From UBA5543 sp964464965 (GTDB taxonomy: Bacteria; Bacteroidota; Bacteroidia; Chitinophagales; Chitinophagaceae): a DNA stretch of 64,000 bases. This document shows positions 8,016 through 17,722 of the stretch, in pieces. Positions within the stretch are counted from its first letter, which is position 1. Each line of letters opens with the position of its first letter. The position numbers and the translations under genes are program-made. The stretch is taken from NCBI GenBank assembly GCA_964464965.1, contig CAYXHM010000002.1, positions 310,001-374,000 of the forward strand, read 5' to 3'. The notes under the pieces were generated by a model. The model was given only the letters and a program-made list of their open reading frames with translations. It was not told the DNA's origin and did no database searches.

Positions 8016-11000
8016 ATGAAGTACACACTCATGATGCTATTGCTATGCTTGGTGCTTAACAACTCAAGAGCGCAGGATACTGCATTTTACATTTGCATTG
8101 CTGATGCGAACAGAATTATCGGTTACAACAGCGGTGTACCTGAATTTGACGACCCGGATATCAATACTATCTTCAGCAATTACACCATCACTTATTTTGC
8201 CAAGTCTACGCCACTGTCTGGTTATGAATATCTGCGCAAATGGTATGAAGTGCATTGCGATTCTATAGGCTTAGCAAAAGATTTGTATGCTTATGATAGC
8301 ACATTATTCATTGAGTACAAGAAGAAAGATACAAGTAAATATCTGGCACATTTTCCCAGCGACTGGAACAGTACCCACAATGATAGGGATTTGTTCAACT
8401 TTATAAAAGCTCCCGAAGCATGGGATATTAGCAAAGGCGACACTAATATCATTATTGGTATTACAGATCGTCCATTTGGACTTGCACATCCAGATATGAA
8501 TGGTCGTTACGGACATGTTTATGATAACTCTGACCAAGGCGATCCTACAAAGTTAAATCATGGAGCTTTTGTAGCCGGGTTAATTGCAGCGCGAACTAAT
8601 AATGGCACTACGGGCACTACAGGTATGTGTTATGATTGTAAACTACATGTATCTACTAAGAAAGGGGTGGAGCCTTGGTATAATTTGGCTATGGATAGTT
8701 CCAGAGGGAAAGTAAGAGTAATGAGCGCAAGCTGGAGCGCCCCGCCATATCAATATTCTACAACGTTAAACCCACTAGGACCAATTGGTTATTTTAGTGA
8801 TCAACAATTTTTGCATGAAATGTATGAAAGAGGAATTGTCGCAGTATGTGCTGCAGGCAATGGAAATGATCCTAATGACAACCTAGAAAACCCAAGAGTC
8901 TACCAGTTTCCCGCTTCTTATAATCATGTTCTTTCTATCACCACTGTGGGCCATCTCAATACTTCCGGTACTAAAAACATACAGTACATACATGAGTATA
9001 ATGTAGGTGATTCTTCAAGCGGGTGTTATCAGCACAACTATCGTGTTGACCTTGCAGCGCCGGGGTACGAAGTAAGCAGTCATTATAACGATGTGCTTAA
9101 TGCTAAATACTATAGCTATAGGGAGAATTCCGGCAGCTCGTTTTCAGCTCCACTTGTTGCGGGTACTGTGGGGCTTATTCTGTCAAAGCGACCATGGTTT
9201 ACGCCCTATCAAGTAGAGTATATACTCAAAAAGTCATCTGTGGATGTATATAACGTCACCTATAATAGCATTTCATATAATCAACGGTACGCAGGCCCCA
9301 CCCGCTGGACTGGCCGACTGGGAGCGGGCTTGCTTGATGCAGAAGCCGCCTTGCAAATGACAGATGTGGACAGTTTCTTCCAGAACCATCCAGATGCTTA
9401 CACCTTCCGCATAAAGGGTATAAAACTAAATACTAAATGTGCTCCCGGTGCATATCCTGGTGTACCAAACCCACGTGTTGAGGTGATATTGGAAAACGGA
9501 ACTGCACCTTATACCTATAAATGGGAGGAGATGCCCAATGCAAACGGTGTTGTGATCACACCCATGACCAATGCAGTGGGCACGAATAACATTGTTGCCA
9601 CTGTAACATCGCTAAAAAATTCTTCCAATAATTTTTTCAATTACAGGCTTACTGTTTATGACAATTCGGAAATCCAGAAAGTAGCAAGTAAGGTTATTAC
9701 GTTCAAACTGAATACCAATGCTACATGGGATCTTGCGATGCAGGATGCATACGCCGATCTTTATGATGAACCAAATGAGATGTTGACACGTAGCGTTTTG
9801 GATTGGGACATCTGGAGCAGCCCGGATATTTGGAACAGATTACAACAGGATTGGGATACAACCCACCAAAATCCCGATCATACGCAAACACATAACCATA
9901 TGTATGTGAGGGTAAAAAATGTAGGTTGTGTTGCATCTCCAAGTAATCCAGAGGAGGCTAGCTTGGAAATGTACTGGACAATAGCTTCCACTGGAGAAAC
10001 GTGGCCTGATGACTGGACAGGTCAAACCAAGATTAACGGCATTAATGCGGGCGGACGAATAACACCAGGAAATGGAATCGCGATTGGAGCAATAGCTCCC
10101 GGAGGACAGGCTATTCTATCTTATCCATGGCAACCTCCTATTCCACAAGATTTTGACAGCACTTTAAATCGAATGGCTGTTTGTGCTTTGGCAAGGATAT
10201 TCGGTAATCAAGGGCCACCATATGGCATGACATTCGGTGAAATTGATACTACCAAAGTGAATGTGCGAAATAATAATAATGTGGTGACTCGAAATTTTGA
10301 ATCAATCAATCTAAATCCTCCGGGGCCCATACCGCCCGTAGTTATCACTCCAGTTATAATAGGTAATCCAAGTGGCGGTGGCACGGGTGGAAACCCGACA
10401 AAAGGTCCGGGCACATTCAGTATGCAATTAATTACTGAAAACCAATTACAACCCTATATGCATGGTCACCTGGCCACGTACATGGATGTTGTGGTTCACA
10501 TGGGAGACTTATATGACATTTGGAACAACGGTGGCGGTATTGGCAATCATACCTCATTTAGTGATATTGACAAATCAGTAACCTGGGATATGCAGAATTT
10601 CCTTCGGCTCGAAAATATCGTATTAAATGAAGGCGAGCGACATATGGTAAAACTAGAATTCCGGATGAAGAATTTACCAAATATTCCATATGAAGTAAAC
10701 GATTTACTGCATCTCAGATTAATTTCACCTGAGGTCGAATATTATGACAATGGCGACGGTACAACAATCCCGGTAAATATTGAGAAAGTGCATAGTGCAG
10801 TAAATTATGCTATTCATATCCCTTCATCGGAAGGAGAATCGAAACCTGCCAAGCCAGCTACAATTAAGAATATTACAAAGAATGATAGCTGGTTCAGTAT
10901 TTATCCAAACCCGGTAAACGATTTACTTGCAATAACCGTTTCAAATAAAGCAAATCATACCAATACTGTCACAGTAACAGATGTTTCAGGAAAAACAATA

Positions 11001-11132
11001 TTTGAAAGAAAGGCTGATTTTAACAATGGAATATACCACATCAATACGGCTTCACTGCTTCCGGGAGTTTACTATATACAACTTGTAGATATAGATGGTA
11101 AGAAATGTGTTGAGAAATTTGTGAAATTATAA
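8016..11132 (+). CDS. Secreted subtilisin-like serine peptidase (S8) with T9SS sorting domain
   Basis: An extracellular subtilase of 1038 residues. After a signal peptide (about 1-19) and a prodomain-like region, the S8 domain spans roughly 135-430. The full catalytic set is present: Asp151 (GITDRPFG), His182 (NHGAFVAG), the oxyanion Asn282 (AAGN) and Ser375 (GSSFSAP). The His motif is unusual, since the common HGTHVAG is here HGAFVAG. Beta-rich modules follow. Residues near 960-1038, starting at FSIYPNPVNDLLAI, form a type A sorting domain. It lies directly after the two T9SS paralogues and is closed by a strong terminator. Confidence 0.93.
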   Translation: MKYTLMMLLLCLVLNNSRAQDTAFYICIADANRIIGYNSGVPEFDDPDINTIFSNYTITYFAKSTPLSGYEYLRKWYEVHCDSIGLAKDLYAYDSTLFIEYKKKDTSKYLAHFPSDWNSTHNDRDLFNFIKAPEAWDISKGDTNIIIGITDRPFGLAHPDMNGRYGHVYDNSDQGDPTKLNHGAFVAGLIAARTNNGTTGTTGMCYDCKLHVSTKKGVEPWYNLAMDSSRGKVRVMSASWSAPPYQYSTTLNPLGPIGYFSDQQFLHEMYERGIVAVCAAGNGNDPNDNLENPRVYQFPASYNHVLSITTVGHLNTSGTKNIQYIHEYNVGDSSSGCYQHNYRVDLAAPGYEVSSHYNDVLNAKYYSYRENSGSSFSAPLVAGTVGLILSKRPWFTPYQVEYILKKSSVDVYNVTYNSISYNQRYAGPTRWTGRLGAGLLDAEAALQMTDVDSFFQNHPDAYTFRIKGIKLNTKCAPGAYPGVPNPRVEVILENGTAPYTYKWEEMPNANGVVITPMTNAVGTNNIVATVTSLKNSSNNFFNYRLTVYDNSEIQKVASKVITFKLNTNATWDLAMQDAYADLYDEPNEMLTRSVLDWDIWSSPDIWNRLQQDWDTTHQNPDHTQTHNHMYVRVKNVGCVASPSNPEEASLEMYWTIASTGETWPDDWTGQTKINGINAGGRITPGNGIAIGAIAPGGQAILSYPWQPPIPQDFDSTLNRMAVCALARIFGNQGPPYGMTFGEIDTTKVNVRNNNNVVTRNFESINLNPPGPIPPVVITPVIIGNPSGGGTGGNPTKGPGTFSMQLITENQLQPYMHGHLATYMDVVVHMGDLYDIWNNGGGIGNHTSFSDIDKSVTWDMQNFLRLENIVLNEGERHMVKLEFRMKNLPNIPYEVNDLLHLRLISPEVEYYDNGDGTTIPVNIEKVHSAVNYAIHIPSSEGESKPAKPATIKNITKNDSWFSIYPNPVNDLLAITVSNKANHTNTVTVTDVSGKTIFERKADFNNGIYHINTASLLPGVYYIQLVDIDGKKCVEKFVKL

Positions 11133-11152
11133 TCGGAGTATATTAATAGCTG

Positions 11153-11186
11153 ATAGCGCTTGTTATTATAACAAGCGCTATTTTTC
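11153..11186 (+). terminator. Rho-independent terminator after the subtilase gene
   Basis: Perfect 13-bp stem beginning ATAGCGCTTGTTA, with a 3-nt loop TTA, followed by a T-run at 11181-11185. Confidence 0.85.
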
Positions 11187-11553
11187 TTGCACAAAACAAT
11201 AATATTGCGTATATTTGTTATAATGTATTTTGCATGCACTATACAAAAATATCACAATTACCATAATGCATCACTGCATTTCAAGCCCTGTAAAAATGAA
11301 AATAATCCTGTTACACAACCGTTTTTCACAACCTGTTATTTACCAACGGATTGTGTTCAAGCTGGAAAAATTGTTTGCCCCACTACCCCACAAAAACAAC
11401 ACAGGATAACACAAAAAGACACAAAACGGTACAATGATGCAGGCGGCAGGTAAATACAGTTATACATAACAGAATAATATATGATAAAACCAAAGACTAT
11501 CTGCCCGACTGAAAACTGTTAGTTATCTTTGCCACCGAAATACAAATACTCAA
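11187..11553. other. AT-rich intergenic region before serS
   Basis: No convincing gene is visible. A promoter-like pair (TTG at 11187-11189 and TATATTTG at 11210-11217, 20 nt apart) points rightward. A second -7 element, TATCTTTG at 11524-11531, lies 22 nt before the serS ATG and is the likelier serS promoter. An 88-codon open frame across 11187-11453 looks fortuitous. Confidence 0.5.
11524..11531 (+). promoter_or_regulatory. -7 promoter element of serS
   Basis: TATCTTTG matches TAnnTTTG perfectly, 22 nt upstream of the serS start. The -33 element is weak. Confidence 0.5.
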
Positions 11554-12825
11554 ATGCTTCAGATACAATTATTAAGGCAGAACAAGGAACTGGTACTGGC
11601 AGGACTAAAGAAGAAGAATTTTAAAGAGCCGGAACTGGTGGACGCCATTATAGCGCTGGATGAACAGCGCCGCCGTGTACAGGTAGAAAGTGATGAGCTG
11701 GCATCTAAAGTAAACGCTGCCTCAAAAAACATAGGTCAGCTGATGGGCCAGGGTAAAAAAGAAGAAGCTGAGCAACTGAAAGCTGAAGTGGCCCAATACA
11801 AGGAAAAAACAAAGGAACTGACGCAAAAACTTGCAGACCTGGAAACTGAGCAGCATAACCTGATGGTAAAACTGCCCAACATGCCGCACGACAGCGTGCC
11901 GGCAGGCAAAGCTGCGGAGGATAATATAACAGTGAGGGAAGCAGGCACTACGCCAGACCTGTCTGCACAAAAGTTGCCACATTGGGAATTGGCTGCCAAA
12001 TACAACCTGATAGACTTTGAGCTGGGCAATAAAATAACAGGCGCAGGCTTCCCTGTATATATAGGCCAGGGCGCAAAGCTGCAGCGTGCCCTTATCTCTT
12101 ACTTTCTCGATTATAATATCAACGCGGGTTACAAGGAATATTATCCGCCCTATATGGTCAATGAGGCTTCGGCATACGGCACCGGTAGCCTGCCAGACAA
12201 AGAAGGCCAGATGTACTATATGCCTGCTGACGATCTGTACCTGATACCAACGGCAGAAGTCCCGGTTACCAATATTTACCGCGATGAGATCATCAACGCC
12301 GCTGAGCTACCTGTGAAGATGACCGCATATTCTCCATGCTTCCGCCGCGAGGCCGGTTCTTATGGTAAAGACGTGCGCGGCCTGAACCGTGTGCACCAGT
12401 TTGATAAGGTGGAGATAGTGCAGATAGTGCACCCCGACACCAGTTATGATGTGCAGGAGCAAATGGTAAACCACGTGGAGAAACTGCTCACGTCTTTAGG
12501 ATTACAGCACCGCGTATTGCTTTTGTGCGGCGGCGATATGACCTTCACCTCTTCCCGCACGTACGACCTGGAGGTGTACAGCGCAGCGCAGGAGCGCTGG
12601 CTGGAGGTAAGTTCAGTGTCTAACTTTGAAACCTTCCAGGCCAACCGTATGAAAATACGCTACAGGGACGAAAATGGTAAAGCGCAGATAGCCCATACAC
12701 TGAATGGCAGCGCCCTGGCCCTGCCACGCATCATGGCCTGCATTATGGAAAACCACCAAACGCCCGAAGGAATAAAAATACCCGCGGCGCTGGTACCTTA
12801 CTTCGGAAAGAACATAATTAACTAA
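11554..12825 (+). CDS. serS: Seryl-tRNA synthetase
   Basis: Charges tRNA-Ser (and tRNA-Sec where present) with serine in the cytoplasm; a class II synthetase. Its 423 residues are the standard length. The N-terminal helical arm (about 28-105, rich in Lys and Glu) forms the antiparallel coiled coil that contacts the tRNA long arm. Motif 2 begins at residue 261 (PCFRREAGSYG) and the HQFDKVE segment follows. Motif 3 is at about 383-392 (LNGSALALPR). Start at ATG 11554. The downstream DUF4293 gene is 78 nt away and may be co-transcribed. Confidence 0.98.
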   Translation: MLQIQLLRQNKELVLAGLKKKNFKEPELVDAIIALDEQRRRVQVESDELASKVNAASKNIGQLMGQGKKEEAEQLKAEVAQYKEKTKELTQKLADLETEQHNLMVKLPNMPHDSVPAGKAAEDNITVREAGTTPDLSAQKLPHWELAAKYNLIDFELGNKITGAGFPVYIGQGAKLQRALISYFLDYNINAGYKEYYPPYMVNEASAYGTGSLPDKEGQMYYMPADDLYLIPTAEVPVTNIYRDEIINAAELPVKMTAYSPCFRREAGSYGKDVRGLNRVHQFDKVEIVQIVHPDTSYDVQEQMVNHVEKLLTSLGLQHRVLLLCGGDMTFTSSRTYDLEVYSAAQERWLEVSSVSNFETFQANRMKIRYRDENGKAQIAHTLNGSALALPRIMACIMENHQTPEGIKIPAALVPYFGKNIIN

Positions 12826-12903
12826 AGAGTTGTAATTTGTAAGTACCAGGGATTTGAAAACTGGGATTCGGAATTTAATATCTGGGATTTAACCCTTTGA
12901 AAT

Positions 12904-13359
12904 ATGATACAGAGAATACAATCAGTATGGTTATTGCTGGCGGCTTTGGTAAGCGCAGGTTTATTCGTGTTTGGCATACTTAGCATTACCTATACAGTGG
13001 ACGGTGCAGAAGTAACAAAAAGCATCAAACTGCTGGAATTGAATACTATGATGGGTTATCTGTTAGCCATCATAGCGATAGCGGTAGTTGCCTTACCGCT
13101 TATAGCTATATTCATGTTTAAAAACAGGAAGCTGCAAATGAATCTTGCACTGCTGGCACTGGTATTGAATGTAGGTTTCATTGCGTTTTACCTGATGAGT
13201 ATTGAGTCATACAAAACGGCGCATGTACCACCTGTAAGCAGCAGTGCATTCGGGGTAGCATCATTCATGCCTGTACTGTCTGTAATATTTTTATTCCTGG
13301 CCATGCACGGCATCCGGAAAGACAATAAGCTGGTAAAGTCGCTGGAAAGGTTGCGCTAA
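12904..13359 (+). CDS. DUF4293 family membrane protein
   Basis: A 151-residue inner-membrane protein with four hydrophobic helices. The opening MIQRIQSVWLLLAAL and the closing IRKDNKLVKSLERLR are hallmarks of DUF4293, a family seen mainly in Bacteroidota without known function. It follows serS in the same orientation and is tail-to-tail with the barrel protein gene, one nucleotide apart. Confidence 0.85.
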   Translation: MIQRIQSVWLLLAALVSAGLFVFGILSITYTVDGAEVTKSIKLLELNTMMGYLLAIIAIAVVALPLIAIFMFKNRKLQMNLALLALVLNVGFIAFYLMSIESYKTAHVPPVSSSAFGVASFMPVLSVIFLFLAMHGIRKDNKLVKSLERLR

Positions 13360-13360
13360 T

Positions 13361-14287
13361 CTATAAGTCCAAAGCGATACCTGCAGCAAAGTTGAAATTA
13401 CTGAATGGCACTTGCGATGTGGGTACCGTATTGCTGTTATTGGTCAATGTGCCCGTAAATTCAAACTGTGTGGTTCTTTGTGCGGGGGTCAGATCTTCCA
13501 GGCTAGCCCGGCCGGTCAGGTCTGTAAGTTCAAAGCTGGTAAGCTCCGATGTTTTGTAGTATAATGACATGGACAATATACCCAGTTCTCCCCATACTGA
13601 AATGCGCTTGCCGGCTTTATACTTTACACCTACTGCTCCTGAAAAACCCGGGGAAATCCGCATCTTGAATTCTTCTGTCCATTGTATGGACCGGTAGCGT
13701 ATAAATGTTTGCGTCTGCTCATTATACCTGTCTTGTGTATAGTCCGCCACCTGCTCTATTTTAGAAAGTACAGGTATAACCAGGCCTCCACGTGTGTACA
13801 GGTTTATCTGTCCACCGGTTTCCAGTACTATGGATGGCGTTATCATGACAGGCCTCATAGCCTGCTGGCTTGCATTAAATACTACCCTGTCCTGCGGGTC
13901 GTTGGCGGTTAAGGAGGTCTTTAAAGTTTTGGTACTCAGGCCAACATTGGCGGCTACTTCTACGCCTATATGTTTTGTAACCATTAGCCCGAAAGTAAGC
14001 GCACCATGTACTCCCGCTGTATAAGAACCCCTGCTCAAATCAAATGTTTCGGAATAGCTGCCCGATGTACTGTTTACAATATTGCTGCCATTTACAGGCA
14101 ACAGCAATCTTGAACTATAGCCGGGTACAGGGGCCTGTACAGCTCCACCATGGGATAATGCATACCCGAGGCCCGCCCTGAAGTATCCTTTTGGCTGTAT
14201 GGTCTTCTTCTTCTGTGTTTTATTAGGCTGTGCAGCAGCAGTTAGTACAAATAATGATAGTACAGGTATTAATAGTTTCTTCATCAC
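13361..14287 (-). CDS. Predicted outer-membrane beta-barrel protein
   Basis: A 308-residue exported protein with a signal peptide ending near AAAQ (residue 19). The rest alternates short amphipathic strands and polar loops, for example YFRAGLGYALSHGG, and ends in FAAGIALDL, as in outer-membrane barrels. A linker rich in Lys and Thr follows the signal peptide. Function is unknown. It lies 58 nt downstream of the aminopeptidase gene on the same strand, with a terminator between them, so it probably has its own promoter. Confidence 0.7.
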   Translation of the reverse strand: MMKKLLIPVLSLFVLTAAAQPNKTQKKKTIQPKGYFRAGLGYALSHGGAVQAPVPGYSSRLLLPVNGSNIVNSTSGSYSETFDLSRGSYTAGVHGALTFGLMVTKHIGVEVAANVGLSTKTLKTSLTANDPQDRVVFNASQQAMRPVMITPSIVLETGGQINLYTRGGLVIPVLSKIEQVADYTQDRYNEQTQTFIRYRSIQWTEEFKMRISPGFSGAVGVKYKAGKRISVWGELGILSMSLYYKTSELTSFELTDLTGRASLEDLTPAQRTTQFEFTGTLTNNSNTVPTSQVPFSNFNFAAGIALDL

Positions 14288-14310
14288 AGTCAGTTTGTAA
14301 CCAAATATAA

Positions 14311-14340
14311 ACTAAAAGCGCGTTGAACATTCAACGCGCC
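14311..14340 (-). terminator. Terminator of the M24 aminopeptidase gene
   Basis: Stem GCGCGTTGA (14318-14326) pairs with TCAACGCGC (14331-14339). Reading on the minus strand it is followed by TTTTAGTTT. Confidence 0.7.
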
Positions 14341-14345
14341 TGTCA

Positions 14346-15644
14346 TTATTTCCTGCCGGGTTTCATTGCGGCTTCTATCTCTTCTACCGTTATGGGTATG
14401 CCTTTAAACAGGTCAATATGCCCTGTTTTGGTCAGCCATATATTATTCTCTATACGTATGCCCATCTGCTCTTCTTCTATATACAACCCGGGTTCTACAG
14501 TAAAGAGCATGCCTGCCTGTACCGGCTCTGTACGTGTGCCCAGGTCATGTACATCTATACCCAGGTGGTGAGATATACCGTGGTACAGGTATTTACGGTA
14601 TGCGGGATTAGCAGGGTCCTGGTTCTTAATATCTGCTTTGGTTATCAGGCCAAGTTTCAGGCATTGCTTTTCTGTTTCAGCTCCTACCTTGTTGGTGTAA
14701 TCAATAACACTAATGCCGGGTTTCAGTATGCTTTTGGCATAGTTGTGCAGGTGCAGTACTGCGTTGTAAACTTCTTTCTGCCTTTTGCTGAACTTACCAT
14801 TCACCGGTATAGTACGCGTCATGTCTGCGGCATAGTTACCGTAGTATGCACCAAAGTCCATCAAAATCAGTTCTCCGTCTTTGCATTCATTGCTGTTCTC
14901 TACATAGTGCAGCACTCTTGCCCTGTCTCCCGATGCGATGATACAATCATATGCATGGCGCGAAGCACGGTTGCGCAAGAACTCGTGTGTTATTTCCGCT
15001 TCTATCTCGTACTCCATCACACCGGGTTTTATAAACTGCATCACCCTGCGGAAAGCCTTGTGTGTTATATCTATGGCTACTTTTGTTACTTCAATCTCCT
15101 CCGCTGTTTTTATGCCACGCAGTTCTTTCATGATTTTTGCAGCACGCTCATAATTATGCAGTGGGTAGCGCTTCATAAAATCGTGTACGAAATTCAGGTC
15201 GGTACGCAGCAGTGATGTATCCAGTCGGTCATTTTCATTACTGTTCAGGTACACATTATCTGCATGGTGCAGCATTACCTGCAATATAGGGTCTATGCTA
15301 TCCAGCCACTGTATATTCTGAATGCCCGATATTGCTGTTGCTTCATCCTTGCGCAATTTATGGCCTTCCCATTTTTCAAGGTGCTCATTGGGGCGAAGCA
15401 ACACCAATACTTCTTTCGCTGTATTATCAGGATTGTCAGGAAATAATATTACCATACTTTTTTCCTGTACTATGCCGGACAGCCATACCACATCAGAGTT
15501 AGGTTGATTAGTATAAACAGCATCACCATTGGTTGAGAAAACAGGATTGCCCGGGAATATGGCAATTGAATTGGGTTTCATTTTTTTGATAAAACGTTTC
15601 CTGTTTTGCTCGTACAATTTTGACGGTATTGGTAAATATTTCAT
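14346..15644 (-). CDS. pepP: Xaa-Pro aminopeptidase (M24B)
   Basis: Releases N-terminal residues that precede proline; a cytoplasmic dimetal enzyme of 432 residues. The N-terminal creatinase-like domain covers about 1-170 and the pita-bread catalytic domain about 175-425. All five metal ligands are visible: Asp in LMDFGAYYG, Asp in ADMTRT, His in YHGISHHLG, Glu in FTVEPGLY and Glu in IRIENN. The ATG at 15644 (MKYLPIPSKLY) is preferred over a TTG six codons upstream. Hairpin terminators lie on both sides, so it appears to be a single-gene unit. Confidence 0.93.
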   Translation of the reverse strand: MKYLPIPSKLYEQNRKRFIKKMKPNSIAIFPGNPVFSTNGDAVYTNQPNSDVVWLSGIVQEKSMVILFPDNPDNTAKEVLVLLRPNEHLEKWEGHKLRKDEATAISGIQNIQWLDSIDPILQVMLHHADNVYLNSNENDRLDTSLLRTDLNFVHDFMKRYPLHNYERAAKIMKELRGIKTAEEIEVTKVAIDITHKAFRRVMQFIKPGVMEYEIEAEITHEFLRNRASRHAYDCIIASGDRARVLHYVENSNECKDGELILMDFGAYYGNYAADMTRTIPVNGKFSKRQKEVYNAVLHLHNYAKSILKPGISVIDYTNKVGAETEKQCLKLGLITKADIKNQDPANPAYRKYLYHGISHHLGIDVHDLGTRTEPVQAGMLFTVEPGLYIEEEQMGIRIENNIWLTKTGHIDLFKGIPITVEEIEAAMKPGRK

Positions 15645-15697
15645 GTTATAAATTTTGTTCAAAAAATGGTTGTGAAGTTAATGATTATAAATAGAAC

Positions 15698-15733
15698 AAA
15701 AATCCCCCGATGCAGAGCAAAACGGGGGATTTT
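15698..15733 (-). terminator. Terminator after the APH-RapZ gene
   Basis: An 11-bp perfect stem AAAATCCCCCG (15699-15709) pairs with CGGGGGATTTT (15723-15733) around a 13-nt loop. It is followed on the minus strand by a T-run. Confidence 0.8.
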
Positions 15734-15754
15734 AAAATATTACCGGGCGTGTGT

Positions 15755-17212
15755 TTACTCCATTACCCAGCCTTCTTTATTTACGTGTGTCAGGTGCACG
15801 GGTATTTTATATTTATTTTCCAGGTAGGCTGCCAGGTGCTCTGCTGCATATACGGAGCGGTGTTGCCCGCCGGTGCAACCGAAGGCCACACTCAGGTGGT
15901 CGAAGCCACGGGTGATGTAATCTTCCACGTTTAGCGATACAAGGCTTTCTACATGCTGCATAAACTCAGGCATGCGGGTGTCCCGCTCCAGGAAGAGTTT
16001 TACCTGTGCATCTGTCCCGCTCAGGAATTTGTAATCTTTGTACCTGCCGGGGTTTTTAATGCCCCTGCAGTCGAATATATAACCACCTCCATGCGCTGTT
16101 TTATCTTTTGGCATGCCGTTCTTTTTATAAGAAAAGCTGCTGATGTGCACATTCAGTTTTACATCAGAAGACAACTCAGGTACTGCATAATGCTCCTGCA
16201 TAGCTGCCGATGATATATTTTCCAGCAACGCGCGTAGCCCGGAATAAGCTGGTATTTGCGTATGCTCATTCAGGAAACTGTTCAGGTTTTTCAGTGCAGG
16301 GCCTATGCTTGTGCGGAAATGCGGTTTGTTTTCCAGCAGTCCGCGGAAACCATAAGCACCCAATACCTGCAACATACGCAGCAATACAAATTGCAGGTAG
16401 CCCTTGCGGAAGTATATTTCTTCCACACGGCTTATCTTCAGGTCTTCCATGGCTGTTACATACTTGTTCAGCATATCTTCTTTCCATGCCTGTGGAATTT
16501 TCGCCTTTGCCTGCCATAGTAAAGATGCCAGATCGTATTGGGGAGGCCCCTGCATTGCACCCTGGTAGTCTATGAAAAACACTTTGCCTTCGTGTATCAT
16601 TACGTTACGGCTCTGAAAGTCGCGGTACATAAGGGTTTGCGGCTGTATGCGCCCCAGGTCCCTGCTCAGCGACTCCATCTCGTCCATCAGCGCATTCTTA
16701 TCATAAGGTATCTTTTGCAGGTCTGCGAAGTAGTATTTAAAATACATCAAATCGCTCATGATGGCTTTCTCATCAAACTGCTTGGATGCGAAGCACTGGT
16801 TGTAATTGCATTCCCGGCCAGCTATCCATTGTACCCTTACCAGCTGCTCTACGGCTTTATGAAAATATTCTTTTACTTCATCTGTATGGCCTTTTTCCAT
16901 CATCAGGTCGAACAATGATGTATTGCCCAGGTCTTGCTGCAGGTAATACCTTCTCTCCCTTCCTACCTTATATACTTCAGGTACATTTATCTCGTGTTTG
17001 CGGAAGAGGTCAGTAAAATAAAAATAAGCGTTATTTTCTGCTATGTTAGAGCCATAGGTGCCGATGGCTGATATCTTGCCGGCGGTTAAACGATAGTAGC
17101 GCCTGTCAGAACCCGATACGGGCAATGCGGTTATATATTCCGGTTTTACTTCAAAATGTTCTTCAAACAGCTTTTGCAGCACGGTCATGTTATCTGATAC
17201 AGATACGGTCAT
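15755..17212 (-). CDS. Aminoglycoside-phosphotransferase-like kinase fused to a RapZ C-terminal domain
   Basis: A 485-residue fusion. Residues about 15-340 form an APH-fold kinase of the type that phosphorylates MurNAc/GlcNAc (AmgK-like). It has the catalytic loop YRDFQSRNVM (Asp198, Asn203) and metal-binding Asp215 in FIDYQGAMQGPPQYD. Residues about 351-485 match the C-terminal, RNA- and partner-binding half of E. coli RapZ, with FDCRGIKNPGRY and GCTGGQHRS (445-453). The usual P-loop half of RapZ is absent. In E. coli RapZ couples glucosamine-6-phosphate sensing to GlmS; a link between amino-sugar salvage and regulation is inferred here. The start overlaps the sixA-like stop (ATGA). Confidence 0.9.
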   Translation of the reverse strand: MTVSVSDNMTVLQKLFEEHFEVKPEYITALPVSGSDRRYYRLTAGKISAIGTYGSNIAENNAYFYFTDLFRKHEINVPEVYKVGRERRYYLQQDLGNTSLFDLMMEKGHTDEVKEYFHKAVEQLVRVQWIAGRECNYNQCFASKQFDEKAIMSDLMYFKYYFADLQKIPYDKNALMDEMESLSRDLGRIQPQTLMYRDFQSRNVMIHEGKVFFIDYQGAMQGPPQYDLASLLWQAKAKIPQAWKEDMLNKYVTAMEDLKISRVEEIYFRKGYLQFVLLRMLQVLGAYGFRGLLENKPHFRTSIGPALKNLNSFLNEHTQIPAYSGLRALLENISSAAMQEHYAVPELSSDVKLNVHISSFSYKKNGMPKDKTAHGGGYIFDCRGIKNPGRYKDYKFLSGTDAQVKLFLERDTRMPEFMQHVESLVSLNVEDYITRGFDHLSVAFGCTGGQHRSVYAAEHLAAYLENKYKIPVHLTHVNKEGWVME

Positions 17213-17718
17213 ATATTCTTCTTGGGGTGTTCAAATAAAATTACTTTCTTTTCAATCCTGTTAAACTCATTCCACTGCTCTGCAAAAAACTCGATGCCTG
17301 CAATGCCACAGGTAGGCATATTATCAATATCAAACTCCGGCGACAATTCATTTACAAATTCTGTAATACCGGGATTGTGCGCTACTATGAACACTGTTTT
17401 TATATTGTCATCTACTTCGTACAATACCTCTTCAAAAACAGCGGGGATGCAATGATATAGCTTTTCATACCATTTTATAGCATCGGTATCATAGCCTGTT
17501 TCTTTCGCTATTTTTTTGGCGGTTTGTTGCGCACGTTTTGCAGTGCTGCTGATGATAAGGCCAGGCGCAATACCCAATTCTTTCAGCCTTTTGCCCATCA
17601 TAGGGGCATCATGTTCTCCCCTGTCATTCAGCGGCCTGTCAAAATCACTCTGCAATGGGTTTACCCAGCTGGATTTCGCATGCCTTATCATGAATAATCT
17701 ACGTCGCAAATCGTCCAT
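17209..17718 (-). CDS. SixA-like histidine phosphatase
   Basis: A histidine-phosphatase-superfamily protein of 169 residues. The RHG-type motif appears as IRHAKSSW near residue 11. A second conserved His sits in FIVAHNPGI near 114, as in SixA, which removes phosphate from phosphohistidine proteins. The real substrate is unknown; a phospho-sugar is an alternative given the neighbours. It is the middle gene of a tight operon: 4 nt after lpxH and overlapping the APH-RapZ gene by 4 nt. Confidence 0.85.
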   Translation of the reverse strand: MDDLRRRLFMIRHAKSSWVNPLQSDFDRPLNDRGEHDAPMMGKRLKELGIAPGLIISSTAKRAQQTAKKIAKETGYDTDAIKWYEKLYHCIPAVFEEVLYEVDDNIKTVFIVAHNPGITEFVNELSPEFDIDNMPTCGIAGIEFFAEQWNEFNRIEKKVILFEHPKKNI

Positions 17719-17722
17719 TTGT

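Noticed and set aside
11187..11453. 88-codon frame with TTG start between the subtilase terminator and serS
   Set aside because: It starts on a TTG inside promoter-like DNA and encodes an incoherent, His/Asn/Thr-rich product without signal peptide or domain. It looks like chance.
12826..12903. Repeated GGGATT-type phrases between serS and DUF4293
   Set aside because: Short and imperfect; could not be separated from chance or leader sequence.
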